The position numbers and the translations under genes were made by a program. A stretch of 64,000 nt of DNA, from positions 3,472,001 to 3,536,000 of the forward strand of contig NZ_CP019966.1 in the NCBI RefSeq assembly GCF_003031265.1, written 5' to 3'. Shown here piece by piece: positions 26,543-34,836 of the stretch. The notes beneath the pieces are model-generated. The model searched no databases and had not been told where the DNA came from. It worked only from the letters and a program-made list of their open reading frames with translations. Position 1 is the first letter of the stretch, and each line of letters begins with the position of its first letter. Origin of the DNA: Rhodopseudomonas palustris (GTDB taxonomy: Bacteria; Pseudomonadota; Alphaproteobacteria; Rhizobiales; Xanthobacteraceae).

Positions 26543-27118
26543 TCAGACGCCGAGATCGAAAATCTGCGGGACCTGGCTGATCAGCGGCAGCGTCGCGACG
26601 CCGACCAGCGTGGCGACCAGCCGCATCAGCGTGTGATTGCTGCGCCGGGTGCCGCGCATCTGGCGCGAGATCCACTCCAGGACTTCGGTGTTGACGCCGA
26701 CCGCCTGGGTCGGAGCCCAGGACTCGATCGCGACGTCCGGCGACAGTGCGACGCTGCGCGCCGGCACCGGCAGGCCGGAGGCGGCCGCGGCGTGATGGGC
26801 GACGGCCTTGGCGAACAGATCATCAAACCGGCCGCCATCGACACGCTCGGCAGCAGCATCGTTGATCTCGAACAGCGCTTCGGCCTCGGCCCGGCTGATC
26901 GGCTGATTGTCGACCGCGGACGCGGTCAGGATACCCATGCACCACGCGGTGTCGGCGGCGTCGAGGGTGCGGGAGAAATGCACCCGACCGCGGGTGGTCG
27001 GGCCTTCGCCGGTGATGATCCCATCCCGCACGACCCCGAGCGCTTGCGCGGCGGTATAACGATCCGAAACGTTGAGAGGGTCGATGCCGAACAGTTCGGC
27101 GGTGGCGACGGCAGTCAT
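26543..27118 (-). CDS. Conserved hypothetical protein, possible membrane-attached C-terminus
   Basis: 191 residues from the ATG at 27118. The N-terminal two-thirds is soluble and helical (AELFGIDPLNVSDRYTAAQALGVV, AAERVDGGRFDDLFAKAVAHHA). The last ~25 residues (LMRLVATLVGVATLPLISQVPQI) are hydrophobic and could be a membrane anchor. The AAERVDGGRFDDLFAKAVAHH pattern recurs in TerB-like acidic helical proteins, so a TerB-like fold is possible, but I would not assert it. Upstream frames to 27349 are out of character (Arg-rich) and are shadow. Terminated by the hairpin at 26491-26516. Confidence 0.7.
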   Translation of the reverse strand: MTAVATAELFGIDPLNVSDRYTAAQALGVVRDGIITGEGPTTRGRVHFSRTLDAADTAWCMGILTASAVDNQPISRAEAEALFEINDAAAERVDGGRFDDLFAKAVAHHAAAASGLPVPARSVALSPDVAIESWAPTQAVGVNTEVLEWISRQMRGTRRSNHTLMRLVATLVGVATLPLISQVPQIFDLGV

Positions 27119-27321
27119 TGCTTTCACTCGTTTTTCTGGCTCTGGGCCAGCATTTCCACGCTGGCGTAAACGCTTGGTTAAGACTTCGCTCCTGCGCTCG
27201 ATTCGATCGGAATTACCCACGATGTTTCGAAACAGGGTTGCCGATTTGTCGCAGCAGCGGTCTCGCCGGCTCAATTCGCAAGCCGCTCCGGCGGCGGTTG
27301 GGCGCACTGGCGGCGCAATTG

Positions 27322-27357
27322 CGGCAAAGCGGCTTTGCCGGGCGGCCATTTGGCCGC
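27322..27357. repeat. Two adjacent intergenic inverted repeats
   Basis: CGGCAAAGC-G-GCTTTGCCG (27322-27340) and GCGGCCA-TT-TGGCCGC (27342-27357) lie back to back in the 288-base gap between 27118 and 27408. They could end the DUF2177 transcript (minus), although no T-run follows either. Confidence 0.45.
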
Positions 27358-27407
27358 ACCGGTCATTCAGCAGTCCTTCAGCGTCTTAAGTGTCGAGCCG
27401 TCGGCGG

Positions 27408-27806
27408 TCAGCGCGGCGACCACCAGTCGGCGAGCAGCAGGCCGAGCGTTCCCGATACCGCTGTGATGAACGCCCCCCACGAGATGTCGACCGCCACCAC
27501 CGGCCAGGTCCAGTGCTTCAGCAGCGCCAGCGACGTCAGCTCGAAGGTCGCGTAGCAGAACAGCCCGAACAGCGCCCCGTACAACAACGAGGATTGCCAA
27601 GTCGCGTTCGCCGAGCCGTTGACGAAGATGACGATGCCGACGACGTAGAGCAGGTAGAACAGCACAGCCGGCAACAGCCTCACCTCGCCGAGCATCTCGC
27701 CGACCTGCGACTGGAAGAAGCTCTTGGCGATCGTGCCGAGGAACAGAAAGTCGAGCGGAATCAGGACAATGAATGTTGCCAGATAGAGCAGACCGTAGCG
27801 CTTCAA
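27408..27806 (-). CDS. DUF2177 family membrane protein
   Basis: 132 residues, four membrane segments (about 6-25, 42-65, 72-92, 98-125). Opening YLATFIVLIPLDFLFLGTIAKSFF and the central LLYVVGIVIFVN and GALFGLFCYATFELTSLALLKHW are the family pattern of DUF2177. No enzymatic motif is known. It is divergent from the photolyase gene (118 bases apart); proteins of this family often sit beside photolyase genes, so a shared stress response is possible. Confidence 0.88.
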   Translation of the reverse strand: MKRYGLLYLATFIVLIPLDFLFLGTIAKSFFQSQVGEMLGEVRLLPAVLFYLLYVVGIVIFVNGSANATWQSSLLYGALFGLFCYATFELTSLALLKHWTWPVVAVDISWGAFITAVSGTLGLLLADWWSPR

Positions 27807-27924
27807 ATCGTCCTCCTGAACAAAGCAGAATGCATCCTGTCAAATACGGAACGCCTCGTCGATGGTTGCAGACGCAGCCGGACAGCGGCGCAAAATCGCA
27901 GCCTCGTATCCAGGATGAGCCCAC

Positions 27925-29376
27925 GTGCTGACAACCGCCAGCTCCCGTCCCGTCATCGTCTGGTTTCGCGACGATCTCCGTCTTGCCGATCATCCGGCGT
28001 TGCAGGCTGCTGCGCAATCGGGTGCGGCTGTGCTGGGCGTTTATGTGCTCGATGAGGTGAGCGACGATGTGCGCCCCCTTGGCGGCGCAGCGCGGTGGTG
28101 GCTGGGGCAATCGCTGCGCTCGCTCGAGGCCGAGCTTGCTGTGGCCGGTGCGCCGCTGATCCTGCGGCGCGGGCCGGCGGCCGCGGTGCTGGCCGAACTG
28201 GCGCAGCAGAGCGATGCGGCGGCGGTGCATTGGAACGAGATCGAGATCGCTCCGCATCGGGCTGTCGCCGATGCGCTGGCCGATGCCCTCACGGTGGCCG
28301 GCATCGCATATCACCGCCACCCTGGCGACACGCTGGTGGCGCCGAGTGCGATCCGCAGCAAGGATGGCCGCGGCATGCGGGTGTTCACGCCGTTCTGGCG
28401 GCGGGTGCTCAGCCTCGGCGATCCACCACAGCCCCTGCCCCGCCCGAAGGCGCTGCGGCCGGCGCCGGCTCCGCCGAGTGATCAGCTCGGCGACTGGCAG
28501 CTCGAGCCGACGGCGCCGGACTGGGCCGGCGGCCTCCGCCAAACCTGGACGCCGGGCGAAGCCGCCGCGCAGGCGCGGCTGTCCGACTTCCTCGCGGGCC
28601 TGCCCGGCTATGCGGACGGGCGCGACTATCCGGATCGGCACGTCACCTCCGGCCTGTCGCCGCATCTGCGGTTCGGCGAAATCAGTCCGCGCCAGGTCTG
28701 GTACGCCGCGCGCTTTGCCGCCGCCGAGCGGCCGGCGATCGCGCCCGACATCGACAAATTCCTGAGCGAGCTCGGCTGGCGCGAGTTCTGCCGGCATCTG
28801 CTGTTCGACCATCCGGATCTGGCGACCCGCAATCTGCAGCCGGCGTTCGACGCCTTCCCGTGGCACAGCGACGAGGCGGCGCTGAGCGCCTGGCAGCGCG
28901 GCCGCACCGGCTACCCGATCGTCGACGCCGGAATGCGCGAGCTGTGGCACTCCGGGGTGATGCACAATCGCGTCCGCATGGTCGTCGGCTCGTTCCTGGT
29001 CAAGCACTTGCTGATCGACTGGCGGCTCGGCGAGCAGTGGTTCTGGGACACGCTGGTCGACGCCGATCCCGGCAGCAATCCCGGTAACTGGCAGTGGGTT
29101 GCGGGCTGCGGCGCCGACGCGGCGCCGTATTTCCGGGTGTTCAACCCGTTGCTGCAGAGCGAGAAGTTCGACGCGGGTGGCAGCTACAGCCGGCGCTGGG
29201 TCCCCGAGCTGGCAGGCCTGCCCGACAACCTGATCCACCAGCCGTGGACCGCAACGCCGCTCGAACTCGCCGCCGCCGGCATCGAGCTCGGCGGCAACTA
29301 TCCGCGGCCGATCGTCGACCACAAAACCGGCCGGCAGCGGGCGCTTTCGGCCTATGCCGAGCTGCGTCAGCGTTGA
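27925..29376 (+). CDS. phr: Deoxyribodipyrimidine photolyase (cryptochrome/photolyase family)
   Basis: 483 residues, GTG start. The N-terminal Rossmann antenna domain begins VIVWFRDDLRLADHPAL. The C-terminal FAD domain shows TSGLSPHLRFGEISPRQVW, the GWREFCRHLL segment, and the signature TGYPIVDAGMRELWHSGVMHNRVRMVVGSFLVKHLLIDWRLGEQWFWDTLVDADPGSN in which Trp and Asn that contact the lesion and FAD are retained. It repairs cyclobutane pyrimidine dimers using blue light. It is class I type. Light-dependent repair suits a phototroph such as Rhodopseudomonas. Followed at 29455 by the histone-like gene. Confidence 0.94.
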   Translation: MLTTASSRPVIVWFRDDLRLADHPALQAAAQSGAAVLGVYVLDEVSDDVRPLGGAARWWLGQSLRSLEAELAVAGAPLILRRGPAAAVLAELAQQSDAAAVHWNEIEIAPHRAVADALADALTVAGIAYHRHPGDTLVAPSAIRSKDGRGMRVFTPFWRRVLSLGDPPQPLPRPKALRPAPAPPSDQLGDWQLEPTAPDWAGGLRQTWTPGEAAAQARLSDFLAGLPGYADGRDYPDRHVTSGLSPHLRFGEISPRQVWYAARFAAAERPAIAPDIDKFLSELGWREFCRHLLFDHPDLATRNLQPAFDAFPWHSDEAALSAWQRGRTGYPIVDAGMRELWHSGVMHNRVRMVVGSFLVKHLLIDWRLGEQWFWDTLVDADPGSNPGNWQWVAGCGADAAPYFRVFNPLLQSEKFDAGGSYSRRWVPELAGLPDNLIHQPWTATPLELAAAGIELGGNYPRPIVDHKTGRQRALSAYAELRQR

Positions 29377-29454
29377 ACAACTTCGCTTAGCAGCGTTACT
29401 AATTGCGCGAATCGGCTATCGTCGCGGTTATCTGCAAACCCTTGGGGGATCAAT

Positions 29455-29781
29455 ATGGACGACGACAAGCCGATTATCGAGCAGGTGGGCGAGGTGATCA
29501 CCGAGGCCACCGATGCAGCCAAGACCGTGGTCAAGAAGGCGCGCAAGGCGGCCAAGAAAGTCGCCAAGAAGGTGAAGGCCGGCGCCAAGAAGGCCGCGAA
29601 GGCGACCAAGAAGGCAGGCAAGAAGGCCGCCAAAAAGGCAGCCAAGAAAGCTCCGAAGAAGGCCGCCAAGAAGGCCAAGAAGGCGCCCAAGAAGGCCAAA
29701 AAGGCAGCCAAGAAGACCGTGAAGAAGGCCAAGAAGGCGGCGCCGAAGAAGGCGAAGAAGGCCAAGAAATCCAAGCGCTGA
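29455..29781 (+). CDS. Histone H1-like Lys/Ala-repeat DNA-binding protein
   Basis: 108 residues. The first ~22 are acidic and ordinary (MDDDKPIIEQVGEVITEATD). The rest is nearly all Lys and Ala in repeats such as AAKKAAKKAPKK, ending KKSKR. About 44 of 108 residues are Lys. This resembles the C-terminal tail of eukaryotic histone H1, HctB of Chlamydia and AlgP of Pseudomonas. It would coat and compact DNA and lies in the nucleoid. The repetitive DNA is prone to slip, so length probably differs between strains. A strong terminator follows. Confidence 0.85.
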   Translation: MDDDKPIIEQVGEVITEATDAAKTVVKKARKAAKKVAKKVKAGAKKAAKATKKAGKKAAKKAAKKAPKKAAKKAKKAPKKAKKAAKKTVKKAKKAAPKKAKKAKKSKR

Positions 29782-29805
29782 GCGGTTCATCCGCGTCGGC
29801 CTGCG

Positions 29806-29838
29806 AAAGCCTCCGGAGCACCTGCCCGGAGGCTTTTT
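29806..29838 (+). terminator. Rho-independent terminator of the histone-like gene
   Basis: AAAGCCTCCGG / CCGGAGGCTTT with a short loop, then a run of T. It lies 25 bases after the stop. Confidence 0.88.
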
Positions 29839-29880
29839 GCTGCGCGCAGAGCGCAAGCGAGTGCGGCCTGCCCTGCGCCT

Positions 29881-30756
29881 CTACGCCTTGGCGCGGTTGA
29901 CCAGAAACACCGCCGCCGCGCAGATCACCATGCCGACGATCGACACCACGTCCAGCTTTTCACCGAACAGCACATAGGCCATCAGCGCGGTGGTGCCGGG
30001 CACCAGGTAGAACAGGCTGGCGACCGAGGTCGCGGCGGAATGCCGGATCAACCAGTACAATAGCCCGATCGATCCGATCGACAGCACCACCACCAGCCAG
30101 CCCACCGCCAGCACGAACTCGGTGGTCCAGTTCACCACCCGGGTTTCGAACAGCAGGGCGCCGACCGCGAACAGCGCGAGCGCGGCGAGGAATTGGATGA
30201 TGTTGCCGGCGCGCCAGTCGATGCCGGTGCAGAACCGCTTTTGGTACAGCGTGCCGATGGTGATGCCGATCAGCGAACAGGCCGAGGCGAGCCAGCCCCA
30301 GCCGATGTCGCCGGTCAGGCTGCGGCTGTGCAGGATCAACAGCGTGCCGCCGAGACCGAGCCCAAGCCCCAGCCATTGCAGCGGCGTGACGCGCTCGCCG
30401 AGCCAGCGATTGGCGAGCGTCGAGGTCAGGATCGGCTGGAGGCCCGGGATCAAGGCCGACAGGCCCGCCGGCACCGAATGCGCGATCGCGATCGAGGTGC
30501 CGGCCAGATACACGCCGTGCACCAGCAGTCCGGCGACGATGCTGTGGCCGACGCCGGCAAGGTTCGGCCAGCGCGGCCGCGCGATCGCGGCGATCACCGC
30601 AATCAGCGTCACCACCGCGATCATCCGGATCGACAGGTAGGTCAGCGGCTCCGCACCGGCTAGCGCGTATTTGGTGCCAATGAAGCCGGTGCTCCACAGC
30701 ACGACAAACACAGCGGGCGCGGCGCGGCCAGCGAGATGCTCTGCGTTACGGTTCAT
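29881..30756 (-). CDS. EamA/DMT superfamily transporter
   Basis: 291 residues from the ATG at 30756 with GGGGAAACA upstream; frames to 31170 are shadow. There are about ten membrane segments in two EamA repeats: [22 protein letters not shown] at the start of the first, [15 protein letters not shown] at the start of the second. Last segment [28 protein letters not shown] is the usual end. These inner-membrane carriers export metabolites such as amino acids; substrate unknown. Divergent from the PhzF gene with 151 bases between. Confidence 0.9.
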   Translation of the reverse strand: MNRNAEHLAGRAAPAVFVVLWSTGFIGTKYALAGAEPLTYLSIRMIAVVTLIAVIAAIARPRWPNLAGVGHSIVAGLLVHGVYLAGTSIAIAHSVPAGLSALIPGLQPILTSTLANRWLGERVTPLQWLGLGLGLGGTLLILHSRSLTGDIGWGWLASACSLIGITIGTLYQKRFCTGIDWRAGNIIQFLAALALFAVGALLFETRVVNWTTEFVLAVGWLVVVLSIGSIGLLYWLIRHSAATSVASLFYLVPGTTALMAYVLFGEKLDVVSIVGMVICAAAVFLVNRAKA

Positions 30757-30907
30757 TGTTTCCCCGAGGGCCCGATCGTATGGTGACGGGCAAGCGCCCG
30801 ATGGCGCAACGTCCATGCCATGCCGCAACCGCCGCGACCAGCACGGATCGTCATCATCAACGCGCCGCCCTTCCCTCACCGCGCGTTCGTCATCGTCCGG
30901 AGCCGCC

Positions 30908-31816
30908 ATGCGCCTGCAGTTCGAAACCGTCGACGTGTTCACCTCCGAGCAGTTCAGCGGCAATCCCCTCGCCGTGGTGCTCAACGCGGAAGAGCTGTCG
31001 AGTGCGCAGATGCAGGCGATCGCCGGCGAGTTCAATCTGTCGGAGACGACCTTCGTGCTGCCGCCGCAAGACCCCGCCCACACCGCGCAGGTTCGGATCT
31101 TCACGCCCAACGGCGAACTGCCGTTCGCCGGCCATCCGAATGTCGGCACCGCCTTCGTGCTGGCCCGCATCGGGCAGAGCTACGGCCGCAGCATTGCCGG
31201 CGATCGCGTGGTGTTCGAAGAGAAGGCCGGGCTCGTCCCGATCCAACTGATCAAGGACGGCGGCGCCGTCACCGGCGCGCGCCTGACGTCGCCGCAGACC
31301 CTGTCGGTGACCGACGAGATTGCCCCCGATGTCATCGCGGCGGCCTGCTCGCTCAGCGAGGGCGACATCGAGATCGCCAACCACCGGGCGTGCATCGCAT
31401 CCTGCGGCACCGGCTTCATCATCGCGGAGGTGAAGAGCCGCACCGCCCTCGCCGCCGCCAGCCCACGCGCCGACCTCTTCGGCGACCACATCGCCGGCTA
31501 CCCGACGTCAAAGGTCCTGCTCTATGTGCAGACCGCGGAGGACACCATCGACATCCGCGCCCGGATGTTCGCGCCGCTGAACAAGGTCCCCGAGGACCCG
31601 GCCACCGGTAGCGCCAATGTCGCGCTGATCGGCCTGTTGGCGAAGCTGCGCCCCGAAGCCGATCTGACGCTGTCGAAAACCATCCTGCAAGGGTTCGAGA
31701 TGGGCCGCCCGAGCCTGCTGTTCGCCAGCGCGGAGAAGCGCGGGGGCGAAGTCACCACCACCGCGATCGGCGGACAATGCGTGGCGGTGATGGCGGGAAC
31801 GATCGGCCTGACATGA
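30908..31816 (+). CDS. PhzF-family isomerase/epimerase
   Basis: 302 residues ([24 protein letters not shown]...). [10 protein letters not shown] has the catalytic Glu. The conserved [22 protein letters not shown] and [17 protein letters not shown] motifs are the paired halves of the diaminopimelate epimerase fold. PhzF itself isomerises a phenazine precursor, but most members, including this isolated one, have unknown substrates. No phenazine genes are near. Confidence 0.9.
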   Translation: MRLQFETVDVFTSEQFSGNPLAVVLNAEELSSAQMQAIAGEFNLSETTFVLPPQDPAHTAQVRIFTPNGELPFAGHPNVGTAFVLARIGQSYGRSIAGDRVVFEEKAGLVPIQLIKDGGAVTGARLTSPQTLSVTDEIAPDVIAAACSLSEGDIEIANHRACIASCGTGFIIAEVKSRTALAAASPRADLFGDHIAGYPTSKVLLYVQTAEDTIDIRARMFAPLNKVPEDPATGSANVALIGLLAKLRPEADLTLSKTILQGFEMGRPSLLFASAEKRGGEVTTTAIGGQCVAVMAGTIGLT

Positions 31817-31870
31817 GGCCGAAAAGGCTGGACCGGCGCTCGGCCTTCGGCCGTCAGACCGCCGATGGGC

Positions 31871-32317
31871 TCAATACTCTTCCGGGCAGGGATCGACGAT
31901 CTTCCACAGATCGACGCCGTTCTTGATCTTCTTCATCTCGGTGGTCAGGCCGCCGTTGCGGGCGATCCAGTCCTTCACCGGCTGCGGATAATACGACATC
32001 AGCTCCGAGGTGCCCTCGAGGCTGGTGACCTTGATGCCGAACGTGAAGGCCTTGTCGTAATAGGCCTGATGGAAGCCCAAGCTGGCGCGCGGGGTGACGC
32101 AGATCTTGTTCAGCGGCACGATCCCGAACACCAGGGTGCAGGCCGAATTGCAGATGCCGTCGATGATGACCCGCTCGCGGCGATCCCGGATCCGCTGGTA
32201 CTTGGCCTTGTACTCCTCGACATAGCCGCCGTGATCCCGGGTGATGTGGAGATCGGCGCGTGCCGGCGTGGCCAGCAGCATCAGCGGCAATAACAGCGAC
32301 GAGAACAGCGTACGCAT
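31871..32317 (-). CDS. Secreted short ClpP-like (COG3904) protein
   Basis: 148 residues from ATG 32317. Signal peptide MRTLFSSLLLPLMLLATPARA|D. The mature part has IIDGICNSACTLVFGIVP (Ser in N-SAC), then VTPRASLGFHQAYY with a His. This is the S...H pattern of the ClpP/crotonase-like periplasmic proteins of COG3904. It is shorter than most members, and a catalytic Asp is not obvious. The role is unknown; a serine peptidase acting on periplasmic proteins is possible. Ends 55 bases from the PhzF stop (convergent). Confidence 0.7.
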   Translation of the reverse strand: MRTLFSSLLLPLMLLATPARADLHITRDHGGYVEEYKAKYQRIRDRRERVIIDGICNSACTLVFGIVPLNKICVTPRASLGFHQAYYDKAFTFGIKVTSLEGTSELMSYYPQPVKDWIARNGGLTTEMKKIKNGVDLWKIVDPCPEEY

Positions 32318-32512
32318 GGTTCGGTCGAAACCCGTGGCGACAAGGGGAGCGGGCCGGCCTCGGCCGGCACCGGCACTTTGGCCGAGTTTGGTTTGCGCGA
32401 CGTTAATGCGCACATTCCGGCGAAATCATGGGGGCCCCCTCCCCCTTGTAAGCGCCTGCAAAAGTGGGGTATTCGAAAGCCCTCGCCGGGCGGCAAGCCC
32501 CACCCCGGCCCC

Positions 32513-32589
32513 GCGCTCGTAGCTCAGCTGGATAGAGCATCGGATTTCGATTCCGAGGGTCGGAGGTTCGAATCCTTCCGAGCGCGCCA
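32513..32589 (+). tRNA. tRNA-Arg (anticodon TCG)
   Basis: 77 bases with acceptor GCGCTCG/CGAGCGC, D-arm AGCTCAGCTGGATAGAGC, anticodon stem TCGGA-loop TTTCGAT-TCCGA (anticodon TCG), T-arm GGAGGTTCGAATCCTTCC and encoded CCA. The 3' end of such Arg tRNA genes is a usual integration site. It is followed by the low-GC insert. Confidence 0.96.
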
Positions 32590-33284
32590 AACTGCCACCA
32601 TTCGGAATAAAACCAAGGACAATCCGTCGGAGATGAAGTGCAACTAACGTAAGCGTCAGTAGCTTCCAGTCCGAGCATCCGACATCGAGTAAGGGCCTGC
32701 CCCACGATGATGCGTAGTGAAGAAGCGCGATCGCCTAAAAGTCCTTTGCCGCAAAATAGGGAAATTGCGAAGGGCCGCCGACGTCGTGGTGGGGTCCCGT
32801 CGTCGTTTGGTGGGCAGGCTGCAACCCTGCCCGATAGCCCAAGATTCTTGTGCGGGTGAAATTCTTGCCAGCAGCTTTGCTTTCGATGAACGACGACAGC
32901 TGCGGCAGCGTCTTACCAATGCGGTACGAGAAGTAGACGCGCGTCCCTTTCCACCAAGCGCCCGACGGCACCGAATTCCGACAGAAGTTCAATCTCTTCC
33001 CGGGGGCACCTCCACAGAAGTCCAGAAGTGGCCCGTGAGCGCGCTCCCATGGCTGGCCGTTTTGACGCGGCTGTGCCCGCTCCCCGAAGTCGGGGGTTGC
33101 ATTTTCAGAAGATTCGCTCAAAGTATGTCCCGCCTCCGGATGGAGGCTGAAAAGAAACCTGAGATGGTTTCAGTTGAGCGGTTGCTGGAAAGCGACCAAC
33201 CCGTTCGGCAGTGCCGGCCGTGTCTTGTTCGTTAGGAACAGCGCAGCTGAAGCCAGTCTCTTCATACAGAAGGACTGGTTTATT
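32590..33284 (+). other. Gene-poor left flank of the insert, no convincing gene
   Basis: 695 bases directly downstream of tRNA-Arg. Several overlapping open frames exist on both strands (for example 32717-33235 plus and 32735-33121 minus), but none has a credible domain, and their residue content (Arg, Ser, Cys-rich) looks random. The sequence looks like mobile-element debris, perhaps remains of an integrase region, but I cannot name it. Confidence 0.5.
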
Positions 33285-34733
33285 ATGCCCCCCTCCGCAT
33301 CACCTAGGCTGATCTTGCGCTTTGCTATCTTAGCAGAGCAGCCCAACACGCGTGACGAGGATCGCCTGAGCCACGTTCAGGTCGAGACTTCTATTGCCGG
33401 AATTAAGCGGTATATCGGTTTCGTGCGCGGGCGAGATTTGTTTCCCCTTTTCGATAACGTCTCACTCGAAGCCAATCCTCGTGCGGCAAAGACCGGCAGC
33501 GTTACCGACGCCATCCTGCATTCTCTCGAAACGACGCCCGAACTATTTCCTTTCAAGTCGAAAGGTATTCTTCTTGGCACGTCGAACTATGAGGCGTTGC
33601 AACGCAGCCGGTTCGACTTGCATTTCGAAGATCCTTCGACTGAAGGTATTTTGGATGGCGGACACAACATGCTCGGTATCGGCATCCACATGCTTTCACA
33701 TGTTTTGGACGAAGCCGAACTGGGGAGAATTACACTTTGGGAAGACATGAAGGAGCAGTGGGACGCTCACCGCAGCGAACTCGAAGGCATGAAAGAGAAG
33801 TTCGATTTTCTCGTGCCGGTCGAACTTATCGTGCCAGCGAACGTCGACGACGAGTTCAACGTCCAGCAGTTCGAAATGTCCGTCTTGGACATCTGTGCGG
33901 CTCGCAATAATAACGCGCAACTGACACAGGAAACCAAGTCGAATAAGATGGGTCTTTATGCGGAGATCCAGAGCAGGTTGGACAAAGAGATTGCCGATCG
34001 CGTTGAGTGGAAAAGTAACGAGTGGGAAAGCAACGAAAGCCGCCCCATCAAGGTGCGCGACTTGCTTGCCTTGGCTTGGATCCCGCTCAACAAGGCTAGC
34101 GAAGAGAGGCTGCTTCCACCGGGCCATTCAGTCGCGCCGCAGAACATCTATCGCAACAAGGGCGAGTGCTCGAAGCTATTTGACAAGCTGATGGTCAACC
34201 CTGAAGTGACGAGGCGCACCGATGGGCCGGTTCACGAGTTGATCAACGCGACTGTCGCAAGCTGCTTTGACATTTTGAAAGATCTGCCGAAGCTTTACGA
34301 CAAAATCTACGCTGACTTCCCAGAGGCATACAACTCCCACGGTTATCGGTTCGGCGCGACTAGTATTGTCAAGATCTACGATCCGGCGCGGCGGTCTGCA
34401 GCCAAAGACAAAAGCGGGTTCGTGGTGAGCCAGCCGCTCACTCACTACCTCGGACTGAAAGTCAGCTACCGCTATCCCGACGGCCTTATCATGCCGCTCG
34501 TGTATGGCCTCAAAGGGTTGATGAAGATTGAAGGTGATCGTGTCGTCTGGTCGACTGATCCTTTTCTCTTCCTCGACCGCTATCTGAATGACATCGCGGG
34601 TGCTTACCGGTTGGTTCTCGACATGGCGCGCTTCGATCCTCAAAAGTTGTCTAAAAATGAAGCTAGCCACGAGTTTGCCGTTGGCGAATTTGAAAAGGCA
34701 CTGATCAAGCATCGCTCAAAAGCGGTCGCGTAG
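33285..34733 (+). CDS. AIPR-like (abortive infection phage resistance) protein
   Basis: 482 residues from the ATG at 33285, no signal peptide or membrane segment. Around 92-127 the pattern PFKSKGILLGTSNYEALQ... then FEDPSTEGILDGGHNMLGI resembles the conserved centre of AIPR proteins (an NGI-type strand, then a GI-x-DGGH/NGGQ motif; GILDGGH is at 121-127). The rest is helical with charged segments (KEQWDAHRSELEGMKEK), and RYPDGLIMPLVYGL near the C-terminus. AIPR proteins are linked to phage resistance. GC is visibly lower than the flanks (mid-50s percent by eye). The gene is followed by the GHKL ATPase gene about 100 bases on, so the two are probably one functional pair. Family placement is from pattern only. 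Confidence 0.55.
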   Translation: MPPSASPRLILRFAILAEQPNTRDEDRLSHVQVETSIAGIKRYIGFVRGRDLFPLFDNVSLEANPRAAKTGSVTDAILHSLETTPELFPFKSKGILLGTSNYEALQRSRFDLHFEDPSTEGILDGGHNMLGIGIHMLSHVLDEAELGRITLWEDMKEQWDAHRSELEGMKEKFDFLVPVELIVPANVDDEFNVQQFEMSVLDICAARNNNAQLTQETKSNKMGLYAEIQSRLDKEIADRVEWKSNEWESNESRPIKVRDLLALAWIPLNKASEERLLPPGHSVAPQNIYRNKGECSKLFDKLMVNPEVTRRTDGPVHELINATVASCFDILKDLPKLYDKIYADFPEAYNSHGYRFGATSIVKIYDPARRSAAKDKSGFVVSQPLTHYLGLKVSYRYPDGLIMPLVYGLKGLMKIEGDRVVWSTDPFLFLDRYLNDIAGAYRLVLDMARFDPQKLSKNEASHEFAVGEFEKALIKHRSKAVA

Positions 34734-34746
34734 CTCGATCTGCCTG

Positions 34747-34773
34747 CGCTCGGAGGAAAAGCCCCTCCGAGCG
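34747..34773 (+). repeat. Perfect 10-bp hairpin between the AIPR-like and GHKL genes
   Basis: CGCTCGGAGG (34747-34756), loop AAAAGCC, CCTCCGAGCG (34764-34773). No T-run follows, so it is not a normal terminator. It may attenuate or stabilise the mRNA between the two genes. A second smaller dyad, CTCAAA-T-TTTGAG (about 34817-34829), touches the GAGGAG Shine-Dalgarno of the next gene. Confidence 0.7.
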
Positions 34774-34836
34774 TGCGGCGATAATTTGCGTCGCTACGCG
34801 CAAAAGCTGGGATGACTCAAATTTTGAGGAGTTGAT

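Noticed and set aside
29403..29900. Gln/Glu-rich frame overlapping the histone-like gene in another frame
   Set aside because: It is a frame shift of the AAG-rich repeat; the Lys/Ala frame has a proper start and an adjacent terminator.
32717..33235. Possible genes between tRNA-Arg and the AIPR-like gene
   Set aside because: Overlapping frames on both strands have random composition, no Shine-Dalgarno and no domain; an integrase remnant was looked for and not seen.
34741..34780. GCTCGGAGG...CCTCCGAGC resembling the tRNA-Arg T-arm/acceptor (possible att copy)
   Set aside because: The match is a self-complementary hairpin and does not continue into the tRNA sequence, so it is not an attachment-site duplicate.
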